A stretch of DNA of 64,000 bases from Gerris lacustris (lineage: Eukaryota; Arthropoda; Insecta; Hemiptera; Gerridae), in assembly GCA_951217055.1 (NCBI GenBank), contig OX578277.1, forward strand, positions 62,218,388 to 62,282,387, written 5' to 3'. Under the pieces are notes generated by a model. That model saw only the letters and a list, made by a program, of their open reading frames with translations. It had not been told where the DNA came from and did no database searches. A program made the translations under genes and the position numbers. Positions 24,472-35,799 of this stretch are shown piece after piece (within the stretch, counting starts at the first letter, position 1; every line of letters begins with the position of its first letter).

Positions 24472-24774
24472 TATCCGATTATCGTTGTAGTTATTTAGAC
24501 AAAGTGAAGTCTTTTCTTTCCCATTTCGGGGAAAGAAAAGATGATCAGAAACAATGTTTTGTAAAAGTATGTAAAATCCACTCATTATATATTATTAATT
24601 ACTGATCCATTTCATTGGAAATTTAAGATGACCTGGGTGTTTAAATTAGTTGGGCATAGTACTAACTGTCCAACAAGGCAAGTCAGAACTATTTCCCACT
24701 CATTTACCCACCCAGGTCTTCTCAAATTTGCAATGAAGTAGGGGGGTACCAAACTAAAAGAGTGCCAGCTTAAG

Positions 24775-25918
24775 GGCTCAGTTTCAGGACAAAGTTACAA
24801 TACGTAATGTTTCTTAAAATTTGACATAAACTTTTAATAAAGGAACAACATGACTGAACTAAAAGGTTTGAGAATATCCCAAACATGGCATGAAATATCG
24901 CCTTTATAAATAAAAATAATATAATCATTTATTACCCCTGTAGACTCCAATTTTAAAAAAAAATATAAAATTTAAAGGGGGCAGCACAGATTAAGGAAAA
25001 ATGAAATTAAATGTACCTACAAAAACTAATAAATGGAAAGCACTGGGCTAAGTAATTCTGAACTCGTATATGAAAAAAATTGTCTGAGTTTTCTCGCACC
25101 TATTTTTATTTTATTTGGATTAGGAGAGAAAACAATTAAAAAAGACCTGTCATGCACCATGACTTAATGAGCGAATTTTCAAAGAAATCTGCATATTATT
25201 GGCTTATGAAAATATAGGAAAATTTTGGTTTCGAATTTGGATGGGTGAAAAAAACAATTTGGTACACAGGGGTACGGGCTACAAAAGTTAAAATAGTATA
25301 TACTCTTCAAAATGCATGTCGTTGGCAAGCCCTTTAGGAGAACGTAATTGTTGTTATGTACACTTTTGTCATATTTTCATATAAGAGGGGGGTAAAATAA
25401 AAAAAACACGTTTTTATGCTATTTTTGACCCTAAATTGTCAAAATTTGACCCCTAAATGAACTCCAAAAATTCTGGCCAACAAACTCAACCTTTCTTTTA
25501 ATAAAATTGACATTATAACATTTGTATGGATTTTTTAAGTGCATCCTAACGTGAGATATCGTCTGGAGTGACACATACATATATACATACATGTATAAAA
25601 AAAGTGTTACATTTCGATTATAAGAATGGTCTAAAACGGATTTCCATGGAAAAAAGTTTCGAAAATTCGTATTACAAAAATTTCTAAGCCATTGCAATTG
25701 CTTCATTTTCTTCTAAACCGGTGTAACCAAGAACCAACCCGAAATGCGATTAGCAGGCTATACTTAACTAAAACAACACCTGATAAGGTATTGTCTAGGG
25801 GTGTAATTTACTAGGGTACCATATCTAACTGCCTACTCAGTACCTCCACGCACATTATTACCGTTTTGCTACTATAAATTTTGTTTTGCAATTTATAAGA
25901 AAAAAAACTGAGGGCGTC
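24775..25918. other. Repeat-like AT-rich DNA, no gene
   Basis: The minus ORF at 25431-25706 overlaps repeat-like sequence containing ACATACATATATACATACATG and has no motif. Nothing else is recognised. Confidence 0.45.
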
Positions 25919-25919
25919 A

Positions 25920-25988
25920 TCGGCCGCCCCCTGAGTTTGGCCGCCACAGGCGGCCGCCTGCCCCGCCTGTGCGTAGCGCCGGCGCTGG
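25920..25988 (-). mobile_element. GC-rich end of a hAT-like element interrupting a LINE fragment
   Basis: On the minus strand it starts CAGCGCCGGCG and contains GGCGGCCGCCTG, the same layout as the hAT-type end at 29797 (CAGGGCCGG ... GGCGGCCGCCTA). The LINE endonuclease reading frame stops being LINE-like exactly at its edge. The opposite end was not found, so the extent is unknown. Confidence 0.4.
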
Positions 25989-26370
25989 ATAGGAGTAACA
26001 ATGTTTATCTAAAGATTTGGTTAGCCAAGTTTCACTAAGACCTATAAAACTAAAATTGTTTAACATGGATTTATGTTTATTATCTAGAAGATTTACCCTG
26101 CTAAAGCCTTCGCAGTTCCAAAAGAGTAGGTTGACCGAATCTTCGTTCTTATGTTGTACCGCTTGAGATGTCCGAGGGTGTTCTAATCGTGTGTATGGTG
26201 ATCTTGCCGAGATGTCCGTATGTGTTACTGTATAGGTCGTGTAGGTCGCCGGCTGGGCCGGCCTCTGCCAGTAAAAAAGTCTTGAGAGAGCCATCACGTA
26301 GTTTCCTCTTCTTTGTTTTATTTTGATTTGTTTCTTGTTGATCATGTAATTCCGAATTATCAATGTCAAT
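25989..26370 (-). pseudogene. LINE ORF2 N-terminal fragment with the start of the endonuclease domain
   Basis: The minus frame within 25917-26369 contains NLLFWNCEGF (about 26090-26135) and FIGLSETWLT (about 26010-26045). Asn in WNCEG and Glu in SETWL are the first two conserved active-site residues of the apurinic-type endonuclease of non-LTR retrotransposons. The piece before it (residues about 25-75, Thr/Tyr-rich) would be the ORF2 N-terminus. Right after KSLDKHC the frame enters GC-rich unrelated sequence and reads out as Gly/Arg-rich nonsense, so the element is broken by the insertion at 25920-25988. An overlapping minus frame at 26149-26439 may be the end of the same element's ORF1, but this is not secure. 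Confidence 0.8.
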
Positions 26371-26439
26371 CAAATTATAATTATTATTAACTACGGGAAA
26401 CAGACAGTGAAAAATAAAAATCAGCTGGTTATTAATCAT

Positions 26440-27778
26440 TAATTAATATTAGTTCATATTAATAAATATCCATTATTATTAATTAAAATTAAATAATATC
26501 ATTAATTCATTTTAACTTAAAGCAAATATTCATTAATTAATAACTGGCTGATTTTCTCAAGATACATTATTTGAACCCTATAAATCAACATTTTATTATT
26601 GTCTGACGCAGAACTTTTTCCGATTTTCTAGTCTGAAGCGTCAAAATTTTAGGGTTCAAATAAAAAAAAAAAACGCCCCAAAACTAAAAAAAGTCACAGA
26701 GGAAAACGGTGTCAGATTTGGCCTAAACAAGCCATACAAAAAGGTTTGGAAAGAGTATGTATAAGTTACTTTTTTGCCTATGGGCACCCTGACTATAACA
26801 ACAATAGTAAACATTATAAAAGTTAAAAATCGAAAATTTATACTTGCAATTCTTAAGATTTATTTATTTAATTTTTTGAGATATATTTTAGCAGATCAGT
26901 AGATCGGTTCAACTTTATAATTATTTGTTTTTTAATTTCACAACTACTTCTCAATAATAGAACGATAATTCAAATTTCGTAAAATGATAATATTAAATAA
27001 TAAAATAAAGAAAAAGAATATCCTCATTCCTGTTGCAATAAGCTCTTTACTTCAAAATTACGGCTTGTGTCGAAACTTACGTGTGGTCTAAGTTTACAAA
27101 CGTTACTTGGTTTCAACGTCAACTAGATATGATTTTAGGGAACAGTTAACATAAACACTTGTGACTGGTGCCATCCTAATCTTGAAATAGAGTTTAACCG
27201 TAATCTTCCAGACGGATTTTCTGGGGATCGTCCTCGATGAAAGCCCTTAAGAAGACATCATGTGAACACAGAAAATATAATCCGCATTTTAGTTACAGGG
27301 TTGTTCACAGAAAAACATACTGCATTAGACATAGAAATGACCTCTAAAATAGTTAAGAAAACGGGAAAATGGTTTTACTTCAAAACATAATCCTATTAGG
27401 GTTGAGACGTGCTGACTTATTTATCCCGTTAGGCCATGTCGTAAAAATCTTCCGTTTCGCTTCTTCAGATCCAGGACAAGCTTTTAAACTATTCTTTTAA
27501 TCTCTCAATTAGTAGTCTCACGTTTTTTGTCCTATGACCACAAAATCAGGTCATTGCTATTACATATTTGGATGTAAATTGGTCTAAGTAAGTATAGTGC
27601 CTTTTTTAAAAAAGGGTCGGATTATATACCTTCAGTTAGGCAAGTACTTAGGAACTAAGTACTTGATAAGATTTTTAGGAAATTATTGACAATCTATAAT
27701 AAACATTTTCAATTATCTTGAAACTACATGTTTTCCGGGGAAAGTGATTTATAGTTTAGTATCTAAGCAGACTACATT
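26440..27778. other. AT-rich intergenic DNA
   Basis: ATTAAT-type short repeats at 26430-26530; otherwise nothing recognised. Confidence 0.45.
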
Positions 27779-27782
27779 ATAA

Positions 27783-27800
27783 TATATATATATATATATA
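27783..27800. repeat. Short TA microsatellite at a transposon edge
   Basis: About nine TA units directly before the mariner-like element; its last TA can serve as the target dinucleotide. Confidence 0.85.
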
Positions 27801-28062
27801 CAGTGCGTCCTAAGATAGAATATCCGAGAGGAAAAATTTTATTATTTTTGGGTTTTCGATAAAAAGTCATTATAATCAAGTCATTCTTTATAAAAAAAAC
27901 TCCTGCTTGTTCTTAAACCTCTAAAAATTATAATTTTTGTAAAAAAAAGTATAAATATTAATTTATTTTATGAAATCAAAATAAATAAAATAATAACCTA
28001 ATGTAAAAAATAAAATAAAAATTATCACCACAACAAGTAATTAATAATTCTAATCTTAACAT

Positions 28063-28293
28063 CTAATTAAGTATCAAAAAGAAATCAACAGAGTTGAGTA
28101 CAAATGTATTACCACCTACTTCTGCGCAAATTTCGATTCTATTTATGCATTTTTTATAAGCCTTTTGAACTTGCTCAAGGAGAATTTTGGCAGTGGCCTG
28201 TTTAATTCTTTCCTTTAACTCTTCCAAGCTATTATCCAGACGTTCGGTATAAACTTATTACTTCAGATATCCCAATAAAAAGAAGTCCATCAT
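28063..28293 (-). pseudogene. Transposase C-terminal remnant of the mariner-like element
   Basis: The frame reads DFFLLGYLK, two consecutive stop codons, then VYTERLDNSLEELKERIKQA and CINRIEICAEVGGN. This matches the conserved C-terminal end of IS630/Tc1/mariner transposases, where the third catalytic acidic residue lies near a DFFLWGYLK-type motif followed by LEELKxRI and an Arg/Cys-containing last helix. The Trp usual in that motif is Leu here. In-frame stops and loss of the upstream two-thirds make it a pseudogene. Confidence 0.85.
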
Positions 28294-28308
28294 TGTTTGC
28301 TGATAATA

Positions 28309-28436
28309 GGTTTGTTCCAACCACACTTGAAACTGGTTTGAAACTGTCCGACGCATGCGCCACAATTGATCGTTTTTCGTTAATGCGCATGCGTCGTACA
28401 GTTTGGAACTAGTTTGAAGTGTGGTTGGAACAAACC
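28309..28436. mobile_element. 128-bp MITE nested in the mariner-like element
   Basis: The ends read GGTTTGTTCCAACCACACTT on both sides when inverted, and the inverted similarity extends about 40 bp to AAACTGT. TA flanks both ends (28307-28308, 28437-28438). The centre contains the mirrored GCGCATGCG strings. It must be younger than the surrounding element. Confidence 0.85.
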
Positions 28437-28884
28437 TAATACATGAACTACACTTGTTGTCATAACAATTATCACACTTGTTTATTATAAAACTCCAAGA
28501 GAACTATTTGTTGTAGTTAGCTTATTGCTTATTTTTAGAAATCAAACTATAATTTAATAATTCATAAAATAAATTAATATTTAATATTTATACGTTTTTT
28601 TTTGCAATTCTGAACCATTTTTCCAAATAATAATTTTCGATACCATCAAAATAAGGGTTGTTTACTCTTGATGATATTTTAAAGTTTTCAAAAAAAAGAA
28701 CACCCTGTACACAAATTCAATTTTTTTTTTTTTATCATTTTTAGCGGTTTAACAACAAGCAGGAGTTTTTATGAAGAATGATTTTTTTTCGAAAACCCTA
28801 AAGTAAGAAACTTTTTCCTCCCGGATACTCTATCTTGGGACACACTGTATATACAATACACACGTATAAAAATATATAATATTA

Positions 28885-29000
28885 TTTTAATTTTTTTGGA
28901 GCACTCCAAAATTTGGAGGTAAAATTTACTTAACGTGTAAATCTATCAAAGTCTAAGAATACAATTTATACGCCATCCTTATATTTTCTCTTTCTTAATA
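28885..29000 (-). repeat. Fragment of the B-box dispersed repeat
   Basis: CCAAAATTTGGAGGTAAAAT, CGTGTAAATCTATCAAA and a TATTTTCTCT stretch match the distal part of the copies at 30780-31271 and 36250-36637. The middle is deleted. Confidence 0.5.
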
Positions 29001-29529
29001 TATGTATTAGAGGTAGGACTGTGATAAAATATAATTGTCGAATACTATAATGAAATGGTGTCTATTAAATTTTATACCCCACTTAAAAATTACAAAATAT
29101 TGCCGTCATATATACGGCCACCTAAATTTTCTAAAATTTAACTTTTTATATTAACTCCCGGAAATATCATTGCCCCTCAGAGATGAATATTAATGTACTT
29201 TTTCCTCATTTAGTACCTGTCCTTATGGGGTATTGGGGGGGGGGGGGGGGGGCATTTTTTTGGGGTTTTATTTTGGTAATTTCGGGGGTTAAATGTCCGG
29301 CATTTTGGAAACGCGATATATATTTGTGATCTACATTTCAATACCTTTGAAATGATACCCCACTCAAAAATTCCAAAAAATATATAATATTCGATCAGCG
29401 ATCAGCTAACTGATCGAAGAAATGTTGAGTGTTTAAGTTTGCAATATATTCTGTTTTTGGGCAAAGAAGTTTAACTTGTAGGTATACCAAATTTTAAATC
29501 TCTAGCTACAATAAGTCAGGAGATATGAT
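29001..29529. repeat. Relic of a dispersed repeat with a G18 run
   Basis: The strings ATACCCCACTTAAAAATT (about 29067) and ATACCCCACTCAAAAATTCC (about 29358) are inverted relatives of the TTTTGAGTGGGGTATCAAATG block found at about 48515 and 48785. A run of 18 G lies at 29235-29252. No gene is seen. Confidence 0.5.
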
Positions 29530-29796
29530 TTAGGCTCGTTTCACACTGTAGGATCGAACTGTATTGATTCGGTTCGTTTTCGGTAGCTGCCGAAAACGAA
29601 TGAAAACTCTTCACACACACTCGGTTAGTATTAGTGTATTAGGTTTGATTTCACAACCGAATCCCAATCATCAAATACGCAGTCGCCCACTATAATTAGT
29701 ATGCTCACTGTGGAGAAAAGACAATTTATTGCCATGGCTTTTCTCTACAGAAAAATGAAAAAATTCGTCCGAGACAACTCAGACAAACTTTCTCAT

Positions 29797-30724
29797 CAGG
29801 GCCGGATTTAGGCGGGAGGCGTCATAGGCGGCCGCCTAGGGGCCCACACCACTAACCAAGTTTAAGGTGTAAAACGTATTTAAGAAGAATAGTAGGTAAA
29901 GTATTTTTATTGATATAAACCTAATTGCTTATTGTTTAAAACATAAAGATTTGAAAATGAGAAAATTTTCAAAAAATAAACATATCAAAATTCATTAAAG
30001 TTCCAAGGAGAGCTATGACCACCATCTTAGAAAATAGGTCGAATTATTATGTTTTACTTAAATATCTAGAAAAAGATTAGGTTTACCTAAAATTTTATAA
30101 ATGTACATCCAACCTCAACAAAAAAAATACATTTTAGCATCTTTTTTGCACAATTAATTATTATTCAAATGTCTACAAAAAAGGACTATAAGACTTCTTT
30201 GACACCTTGGACCCTTGAAACATTATTTTTTTTATCAAGTTCAGATTAAAACTATTTTCAAAACAAAGTTTATTGAACGTTTTAGAAGTATATGTAAATT
30301 ATTTACAACCTTTTTCTTCTGATTTTTCATTTTAGTTATTTAAAACATGTAAAACCTGAAATAATAAGCCAGGATTATAGTAAATTTCCAAAACATTCTA
30401 ATGGCATAACTTTCTTGGTCAAATTTTCCGTATCTGTTCCATCTTGATGAAAGATGGAACTTTCTTATATAATTGTTTTGTTTTGAATCTCACAAGGTGT
30501 TTTGGGTGCCAGGAGAGATTAAACTATTTCTTTAAGCTGCTAGCTCTCAAAGTCTTGATTTCTTAAAATTAACTCTTTGGAGAGCATTTCAGCCCCCCCC
30601 CCCCCCCCCATTCATTTTAGGCCTCCTAGAAGATTGACCCCAAAATATTTGGTCATAGCTAAGAATTAGGGGCCCCGCTCCACATCATTTGCCTAGGGGC
30701 CTACACACTCTAAATTCGGCCATG
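29797..30724. mobile_element. hAT-type element nested in the Harbinger-like element
   Basis: The left end CAGGGCCGGATTTAGG and the complement of the right end CATGGCCGAATTTAGA match, and both sides share GGCCCCTAGGC-type strings further in. Flanks TTTCTCAT (29789-29796) and TTTCTCTT (30725-30732) differ at one base, consistent with an 8-bp hAT duplication. The element is 928 bp, has no coding capacity, and includes a run of 17 C at 30593-30609. Confidence 0.8.
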
Positions 30725-30779
30725 TTTCTCTTACACCAGTCCAAATTATTTAGCCCAGCGTTTTCAAGGTGCGTTTTAG

Positions 30780-31271
30780 GTGCATTTAATTAATTATTAT
30801 TCAAGATTTCATCAAAAATTATTATAAAAATAATCTCCCCGGCGGGGAATCGAACCCGGTCTCTCTCCTTCCGCGTTTAAAGCTATTTTCTCCAGAACTA
30901 GATTTTCCTGGGGAAATGGCTTATATTGTTAGATTTGTATTTAAATGGACATTTTAGAATTTTTTAATCAAAATCGTCGGAACCGTTTTCGAGAATTTTT
31001 TTTTTTCACGTTTTTTCAGAGTTCTTGGGGGATAGCTCCCCTAAAATTAATTTCTTGATTTCGCCTGGGGGTATGATTTTTCTGAACATGTATGCCAAAT
31101 TTCGTTAAAATCGAGGCCCAGTAGTTTAGGCTCCACACGTCTGCACAGACGACAGGCAGACATTTTTTAAAAAAACACTTTATGGACTTATGGGATCTCA
31201 AAACGTTTAAATCCATCAAAATCGAATTTTCGCCCCATCACAATACTTTCTCTATATATGAGAAAGTAAAA
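30780..31271 (-). repeat. Dispersed repeat with a tRNA-like B box, copy 2 (most complete)
   Basis: On the minus strand it starts near the ACTTTCTCATATATAGAG string, runs through AAATTTGGCATACATGT, ATCATACCCCCAGGCG, CGGTTCCGACGATTTTGAT and GGAAAATCTAGTTCTGG, then GGAGAGAGACC and a perfect B box, GGTTCGATTCC (complement of 30846-30856), followed by CCGCCGGGGAG and an A/T-rich tail. The tRNA-like end is the best preserved of the four copies. The minus ORF at 31016-31219 is internal and spurious. Confidence 0.75.
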
Positions 31272-31931
31272 ACGAAAGAGGAATAATCTATTTCACTGGG
31301 TGCACCCTATCCTCCCCAAAGGGATGGAGTTTTGTGCATTTTATATCATTTTTCCAGCCGATCAATCTCAATATCAAGTGAATCACTCATTGAAAACAAC
31401 AAAATTTAAAAATGTTAACCTTGAAAATGAAATAATATTTTTGCTTGCCGAAAACTTAACCGAACCTATGTGTATACCTATGTGTCCTATATGTGTATAG
31501 GACCAATTGCTTTTGTGAACCTTGGACCCGAATATAAACCGGATGAAACCGATTCGTGTCGAGAGGGCTTTCGGTTCTATCAGGCGTCTATTAGGTACTG
31601 AACACTCGCCGTATAAAACGGTTCACACTTCTTGGGAGCGACCGAAAACGAACCGAATACGCAGTATAAGTGTGAAACGAGCCTTAAGGCCCAATCATCA
31701 GACGGACAAACTTCCAAAAGCATAATGGTTTCTTGGTGTCCTGGAAACCCTAAAAATCACTGCTACCCCACCCCCTCACTCACTCTTATTGAGATGAATC
31801 TAATCAAGCTAGATGTTAAGCCACCCTAGCTGTCTAAGTAAACCACTATTGATTCATAATCATGTATGCCGAATTTTGTATAATTCTTATCAGTAGTTTA
31901 GCTACAATTTGAAGCCTGCATCGGACATAAT

Positions 31932-33047
31932 CAGAGACCTTCAAATGCCCTTTTTGCCATGGCGCCATACTAAAATGCCGCATTTTGCCTATTTTTGTCT
32001 AAAAAGCCATTTTGCCGATTTTTGGTAAAATGCCACACTTTTTGCCTTATTTGGGCCAAGTTCTGAGAAAAAAATAGAAATATTCTAAGGGGTTCTGCTA
32101 CAACCTATAAACCAGGTAAGATTAAGTTACGCCCTTGCAGGGCAGGATTTCAAGGTGCTGAGGATTCCCCAAGTGACGTGAGGGATTCCTATCTTAGGGT
32201 AGTGACTCACTTCGTCATCCAAGCTACCAATGAGAATAGAATGCAACCTGACACACGAGGTGGCGCCACCCACCGGGTAGCACTACCTGGTCGACAGTCT
32301 CACGGTCTAGCTGCCACCTGCAGGTGGCGCCACCCAGTCAGCCCAATGTTTTCAATTAAACCCGTCAGTCACTGCCACTCAGCCCCCACTCCTTCAATCA
32401 AATCTAGAGGAAATCAAATCAGGGGCTAACTGCATCCCTCATGTAAGTGTCTTTACTGGTCAAACTTTCTTCAATATTCTAAGCAATTCGTTGAAAGTTC
32501 CACGCGACATTCGGCAAAAATTGTTACTGTCCTCTTTGATACGGGGTACACTGTATGAAACAAACTAGTATTCTTTTTGTCTGAAATTATTCGATGAACC
32601 CAAAAACGCCTTTTTTCCTTCTTTTTTCACGAACATAATGATATGCATGCACAGCTCTATTTCTCGATTGCCCGAAAAAAGTAAAAACTCGGGTAGCACA
32701 AGACAGTTGTCGGAAGCAAGTGGCATAAAGAAGGTGGCGCCACCTGGGTGGGGAAGTGTGTCACTACCCTAAAGATTTAGAGCCATTAGCTCTAGCTCAT
32801 CACTGGTCAATGTGGGTCATTTAGGGTATTGAAGATACCTGTAAATGGTAAGAAAGTAGTTAATTTGACTCAAGTTGCACGATTTAATATCTCTTTTACA
32901 ATGGAAAGGGGGGGGCTTCAACTTTCCAACCCCCCCGGTTGGAAAGTTGAAAAATAAATGCCACATTTGGCCAAAGTAAGTGCCGTATTGCCACACTTTT
33001 TAGTGGCACATTTCGCAAAAATAAATGCTACATTTTGAAGGTCTCTG
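31932..33047. mobile_element. hAT-type element with a perfect 8-bp duplication
   Basis: The ends are CAGAGACCTTCAAATG (left) and CAGAGACCTTCAAAATG (complement of right). The direct repeat GACATAAT flanks both sides (31924-31931, 33048-33055). Subterminal parts share TGCCACACTTTTT and ATTTGGCC-like strings. The element is 1116 bp including the nested element at 32204-32772. No transposase is visible; the ORF at 32178-32429 belongs to the nested insert. Confidence 0.9.
32204..32772. mobile_element. Element nested in the hAT, inverted ends with GGTGGCGCCACC repeats
   Basis: The ends match as TTAGGGTAGTGACTCACTTC (left) and TTAGGGTAGTGACACACTTC (complement of right). The palindrome GGTGGCGCCACC occurs three times inside (about 32269, 32323, 32733). 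The 569-bp insert is GC-richer than its host. No coding motif is seen, and the target duplication is not clear. Confidence 0.7.
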
Positions 33048-33055
33048 GACATAAT

Positions 33056-33503
33056 ACAACGATTTCTTTTGGTTTCTAGGATGTCTTCGAAACATGAAAA
33101 ATCACTGCTGTTATTCTTCTATCGCTCTAAAGAGAATTAGTGCCCTTCCAACATTTTAAAAAAATTCTGAATTTTAAAGGAAAAGCAAAAAATAAATAAA
33201 ACTGATCACAATGGCACCGAAAATTTTAATTGAACTTAGTCGAAAGCTACTATTTCTTTTGAAGAATCTGTTTGCCAGTATTTTTTTTATTCTTTAATTA
33301 TTACTGAATAAATCAAAAATATACTCAACGAAACATTTTATTGATTTGGGGGTTTAGTATTTAGGATAAAAAAAGTGCTGGGTTTATGAAAGACCTACAG
33401 GATTAGAAATCATTATAGAAAATACTATACGATTAAGGGAGATAGATATCTATGATTAAATATCTACTTTTTGATATGGCTCAATTTGTGGCTCTCAACA
33501 CTA

Positions 33504-33546
<43 letters not shown>

Positions 33547-33756
33547 TGACCATTTTTTAAACTATTCCTTTTTACATTCAAAGAACGTCGGATGCCTTGG
33601 TTTTGCGATACAGTGAATATTTCTTTTTAAATTTATAGTCTAATTAACAATTAGGAAAGAATGAAGAATGATGTTTCTTTGGACTAAGGAACATCATTTT
33701 TCTGTGTAAGTATCCTTTTGTCTTAATAGTTACCCCTCATATTCCAACATTCCTTG
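33056..33756. other. AT-rich spacer with a long poly-T run
   Basis: A run of about 33 T lies at 33507-33539. No gene is seen. Confidence 0.5.
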
Positions 33757-33758
33757 TA

Positions 33759-34910
33759 GTCCAGGAAAATAAGGAATAATAGGGGAAATAATTTATAAAG
33801 TTTTGAAACTTTATGAAAACACTTTTAAGGGGTGTAGTAGTAAGAAACAGTAAAGTTCCCCCCTCTTGAGGGGGCGCATCCCCCCTCCCCCCTCCTTAAA
33901 GTCCAAAATTTACTTATTTTTCACTTTTTACGCCAAACGGTTTATTTTTTAAAGAGAACTGTAATTACCAAAATTATTCCTCACATAATCCTGCACAAAA
34001 AAAGGTCCTATGCATGTTTGAAGTGGGACATACCGTTTTCGAGATATTGTAGTTGGATGGAGATAAAACATATTTTTGCGAACCAAGATATCTAAAAAAC
34101 AGCACATCCGATTTTAATGAAATTTGGATGGTAGGTTATACTTAGCTCATTGTTGGTCCCATACAAGTTACAACCTTCTGCGCTCATTTGTTTATCTTCC
34201 ACATGCGCACAAACATACATTTATTTACACCTACATCTTCTAAAGTACTCAACTGATTATTATGAAATTTGGAGGGTTTGTCGAAAGTAGCCTTTAGGTA
34301 GCCCCATATTAATTTCAACTGTCTGCGCTCTTTAAATTTTGCTAAATTGATACTTTAATTCATAACAGACAGACAAAATATTGATCAACAGACAGACAGA
34401 AAGGGAACCAATTTAGAAAATGTAAAGAGCACAGACGGTTGAAATTAATATGGGGCTACCTAAAGGCTACTTTCGACAAACCATCCAAATCTCATTATTC
34501 TCAGTTGAGTACTTTTGAAGATATGGGTCTAAATAAATGTATGTTTGTGCGCATGTGGAGGATAAAATAATGGGCGCATAAGTTTGAAACTTATATGGGA
34601 TCACCAATGGGCTAAGTATAACCTACCATACCAATTTCATTAAAATCGGATATGTTGTTTTTTAGATATCTTGGTTCGCAAAAATACGTTTTATCTCTAT
34701 CCAACTACAATAACTCGAAAACGGTATGTCCCACTTCAAACATGCATAGGACCTTTTTTTGTGCAGAATTATGGGGGGATGCGCCCCCTAAAGAGGGGGG
34801 AACTTTACTGTTTCTTACTACTACACCCCTTAAAAGTGTTTTCACAAAGTTTCAAAACTTTATAAATTATTTCCTCCATTTGCTGTTTTTTTTTACTAAT
34901 TTGCCTGGAC
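33759..34910. mobile_element. Foldback element with 500-600-bp arms, TA target site
   Basis: The left arm (33759 to about 34357) and right arm (about 34410 to 34910) are inverted copies starting GTCCAGG. They pair through AATAATTTATAAAGTTTTGA, GGGGTGTAGTAGTAAGAAAC, CATGCATAGGACC, CCGTTTTCGAGATATTGTAG and GTAGCCTTTAGGTAGCCCC. TA flanks both ends (33757-33758, 34911-34912). The right arm lacks about 130 bp present on the left (the AAAATTTACTTATTTTTCAC segment), so one arm has suffered a deletion. The two overlapping plus ORFs at 34652-34918 and 34671-34865 are not genes. Confidence 0.85.
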
Positions 34911-34934
34911 TATTGTAAGAGGGTTGATATTTCA

Positions 34935-35799
<865 letters not shown>

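Larger units (their letters stand above)
23471..24766. mobile_element. TIR DNA transposon with 8-bp duplication, built from alternating copies of its own end
   Basis: The outer ends are GGTACTCTTTTAGTTTGG (left) and GGCACTCTTTTAGTTTGG (complement of right); they agree at 25 of 26 positions including the following TACCCCCC. A perfect 8-bp direct repeat, AGCTTAAG, flanks the unit (23463-23470 and 24767-24774). Inside, the end motif TTAGTTTGGTACCCCCC recurs, giving eight copies in strictly alternating orientation: about 23480(+), 23501(-), 23541(+), 23695(-), 23734(+), 23776(-), 23814(+), 24741(-). Two internal segments, AAGAAAATGGAATAATCTAG and AAGAAAAATGAATAATCTAG, are near-duplicates. No transposase is present. 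An 8-bp duplication with GG...CC termini fits Merlin- or Mutator-like elements; hAT is less likely because the ends are not CA...TG. The minus ORFs at 24075-24311 and 24385-24585 are internal and spurious. Confidence 0.85.
27801..28847 (-). mobile_element. Mariner-like transposon (Tc1/mariner superfamily), decayed
   Basis: The ends are CAGTGCGTCCTAAGATAG (left) and, on the complement of the right, CAGTGTGTCCCAAGATAG. The inverted similarity continues for about 120 bp through GTATCCGGGAGGAAAAA, GGGTTTTCGA and ACTCCTGCTTGTT. TA flanks both ends (27799-27800, 28848-28849). The element is 1047 bp, but 128 bp of that is a nested MITE at 28309-28436. A transposase C-terminal remnant lies on the minus strand at 28063-28293. 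The MITE sits just upstream of the surviving transposase frame, and the region coding for the catalytic domain is missing, so this copy is non-autonomous. Confidence 0.88.
29533..31683. mobile_element. PIF/Harbinger-like element, interrupted by later insertions
   Basis: The left end GGCTCGTTTCACACT matches the complement of the right end (GGCTCGTTTCACACT), and further blocks agree (CGGTTCGTTTTCGGT). A 3-bp TTA flanks each side (29530-29532 and 31684-31686), which is the TWA target typical of PIF/Harbinger. A frame opening at 29701 reads MLTVEKRQFIAMAFLYRKM and breaks at the hAT insertion at 29797; it could be the start of the element's own protein. Within the span lie a hAT (29797-30724) and a B-box repeat copy (30780-31271), both younger. 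The short ORFs at 31300-31725 fall in the element's right part and are not host genes. Confidence 0.8.

Noticed and set aside
23471..24766. Regular repeats resembling a CRISPR array (TTAGTTTGGTACCCCCC)
   Set aside because: The repeats alternate in orientation, spacing is irregular, and the unit has transposon ends with a target duplication in a eukaryotic genome.
30841..30875. Possible tRNA gene at the B box
   Set aside because: Only the T-arm/B-box side is tRNA-like; no anticodon arm or acceptor pairing, and it belongs to a dispersed repeat.
32178..32429. 83-codon GC-balanced ORF
   Set aside because: It lies in a nested transposon with GGTGGCGCCACC palindromes and has no protein motif.
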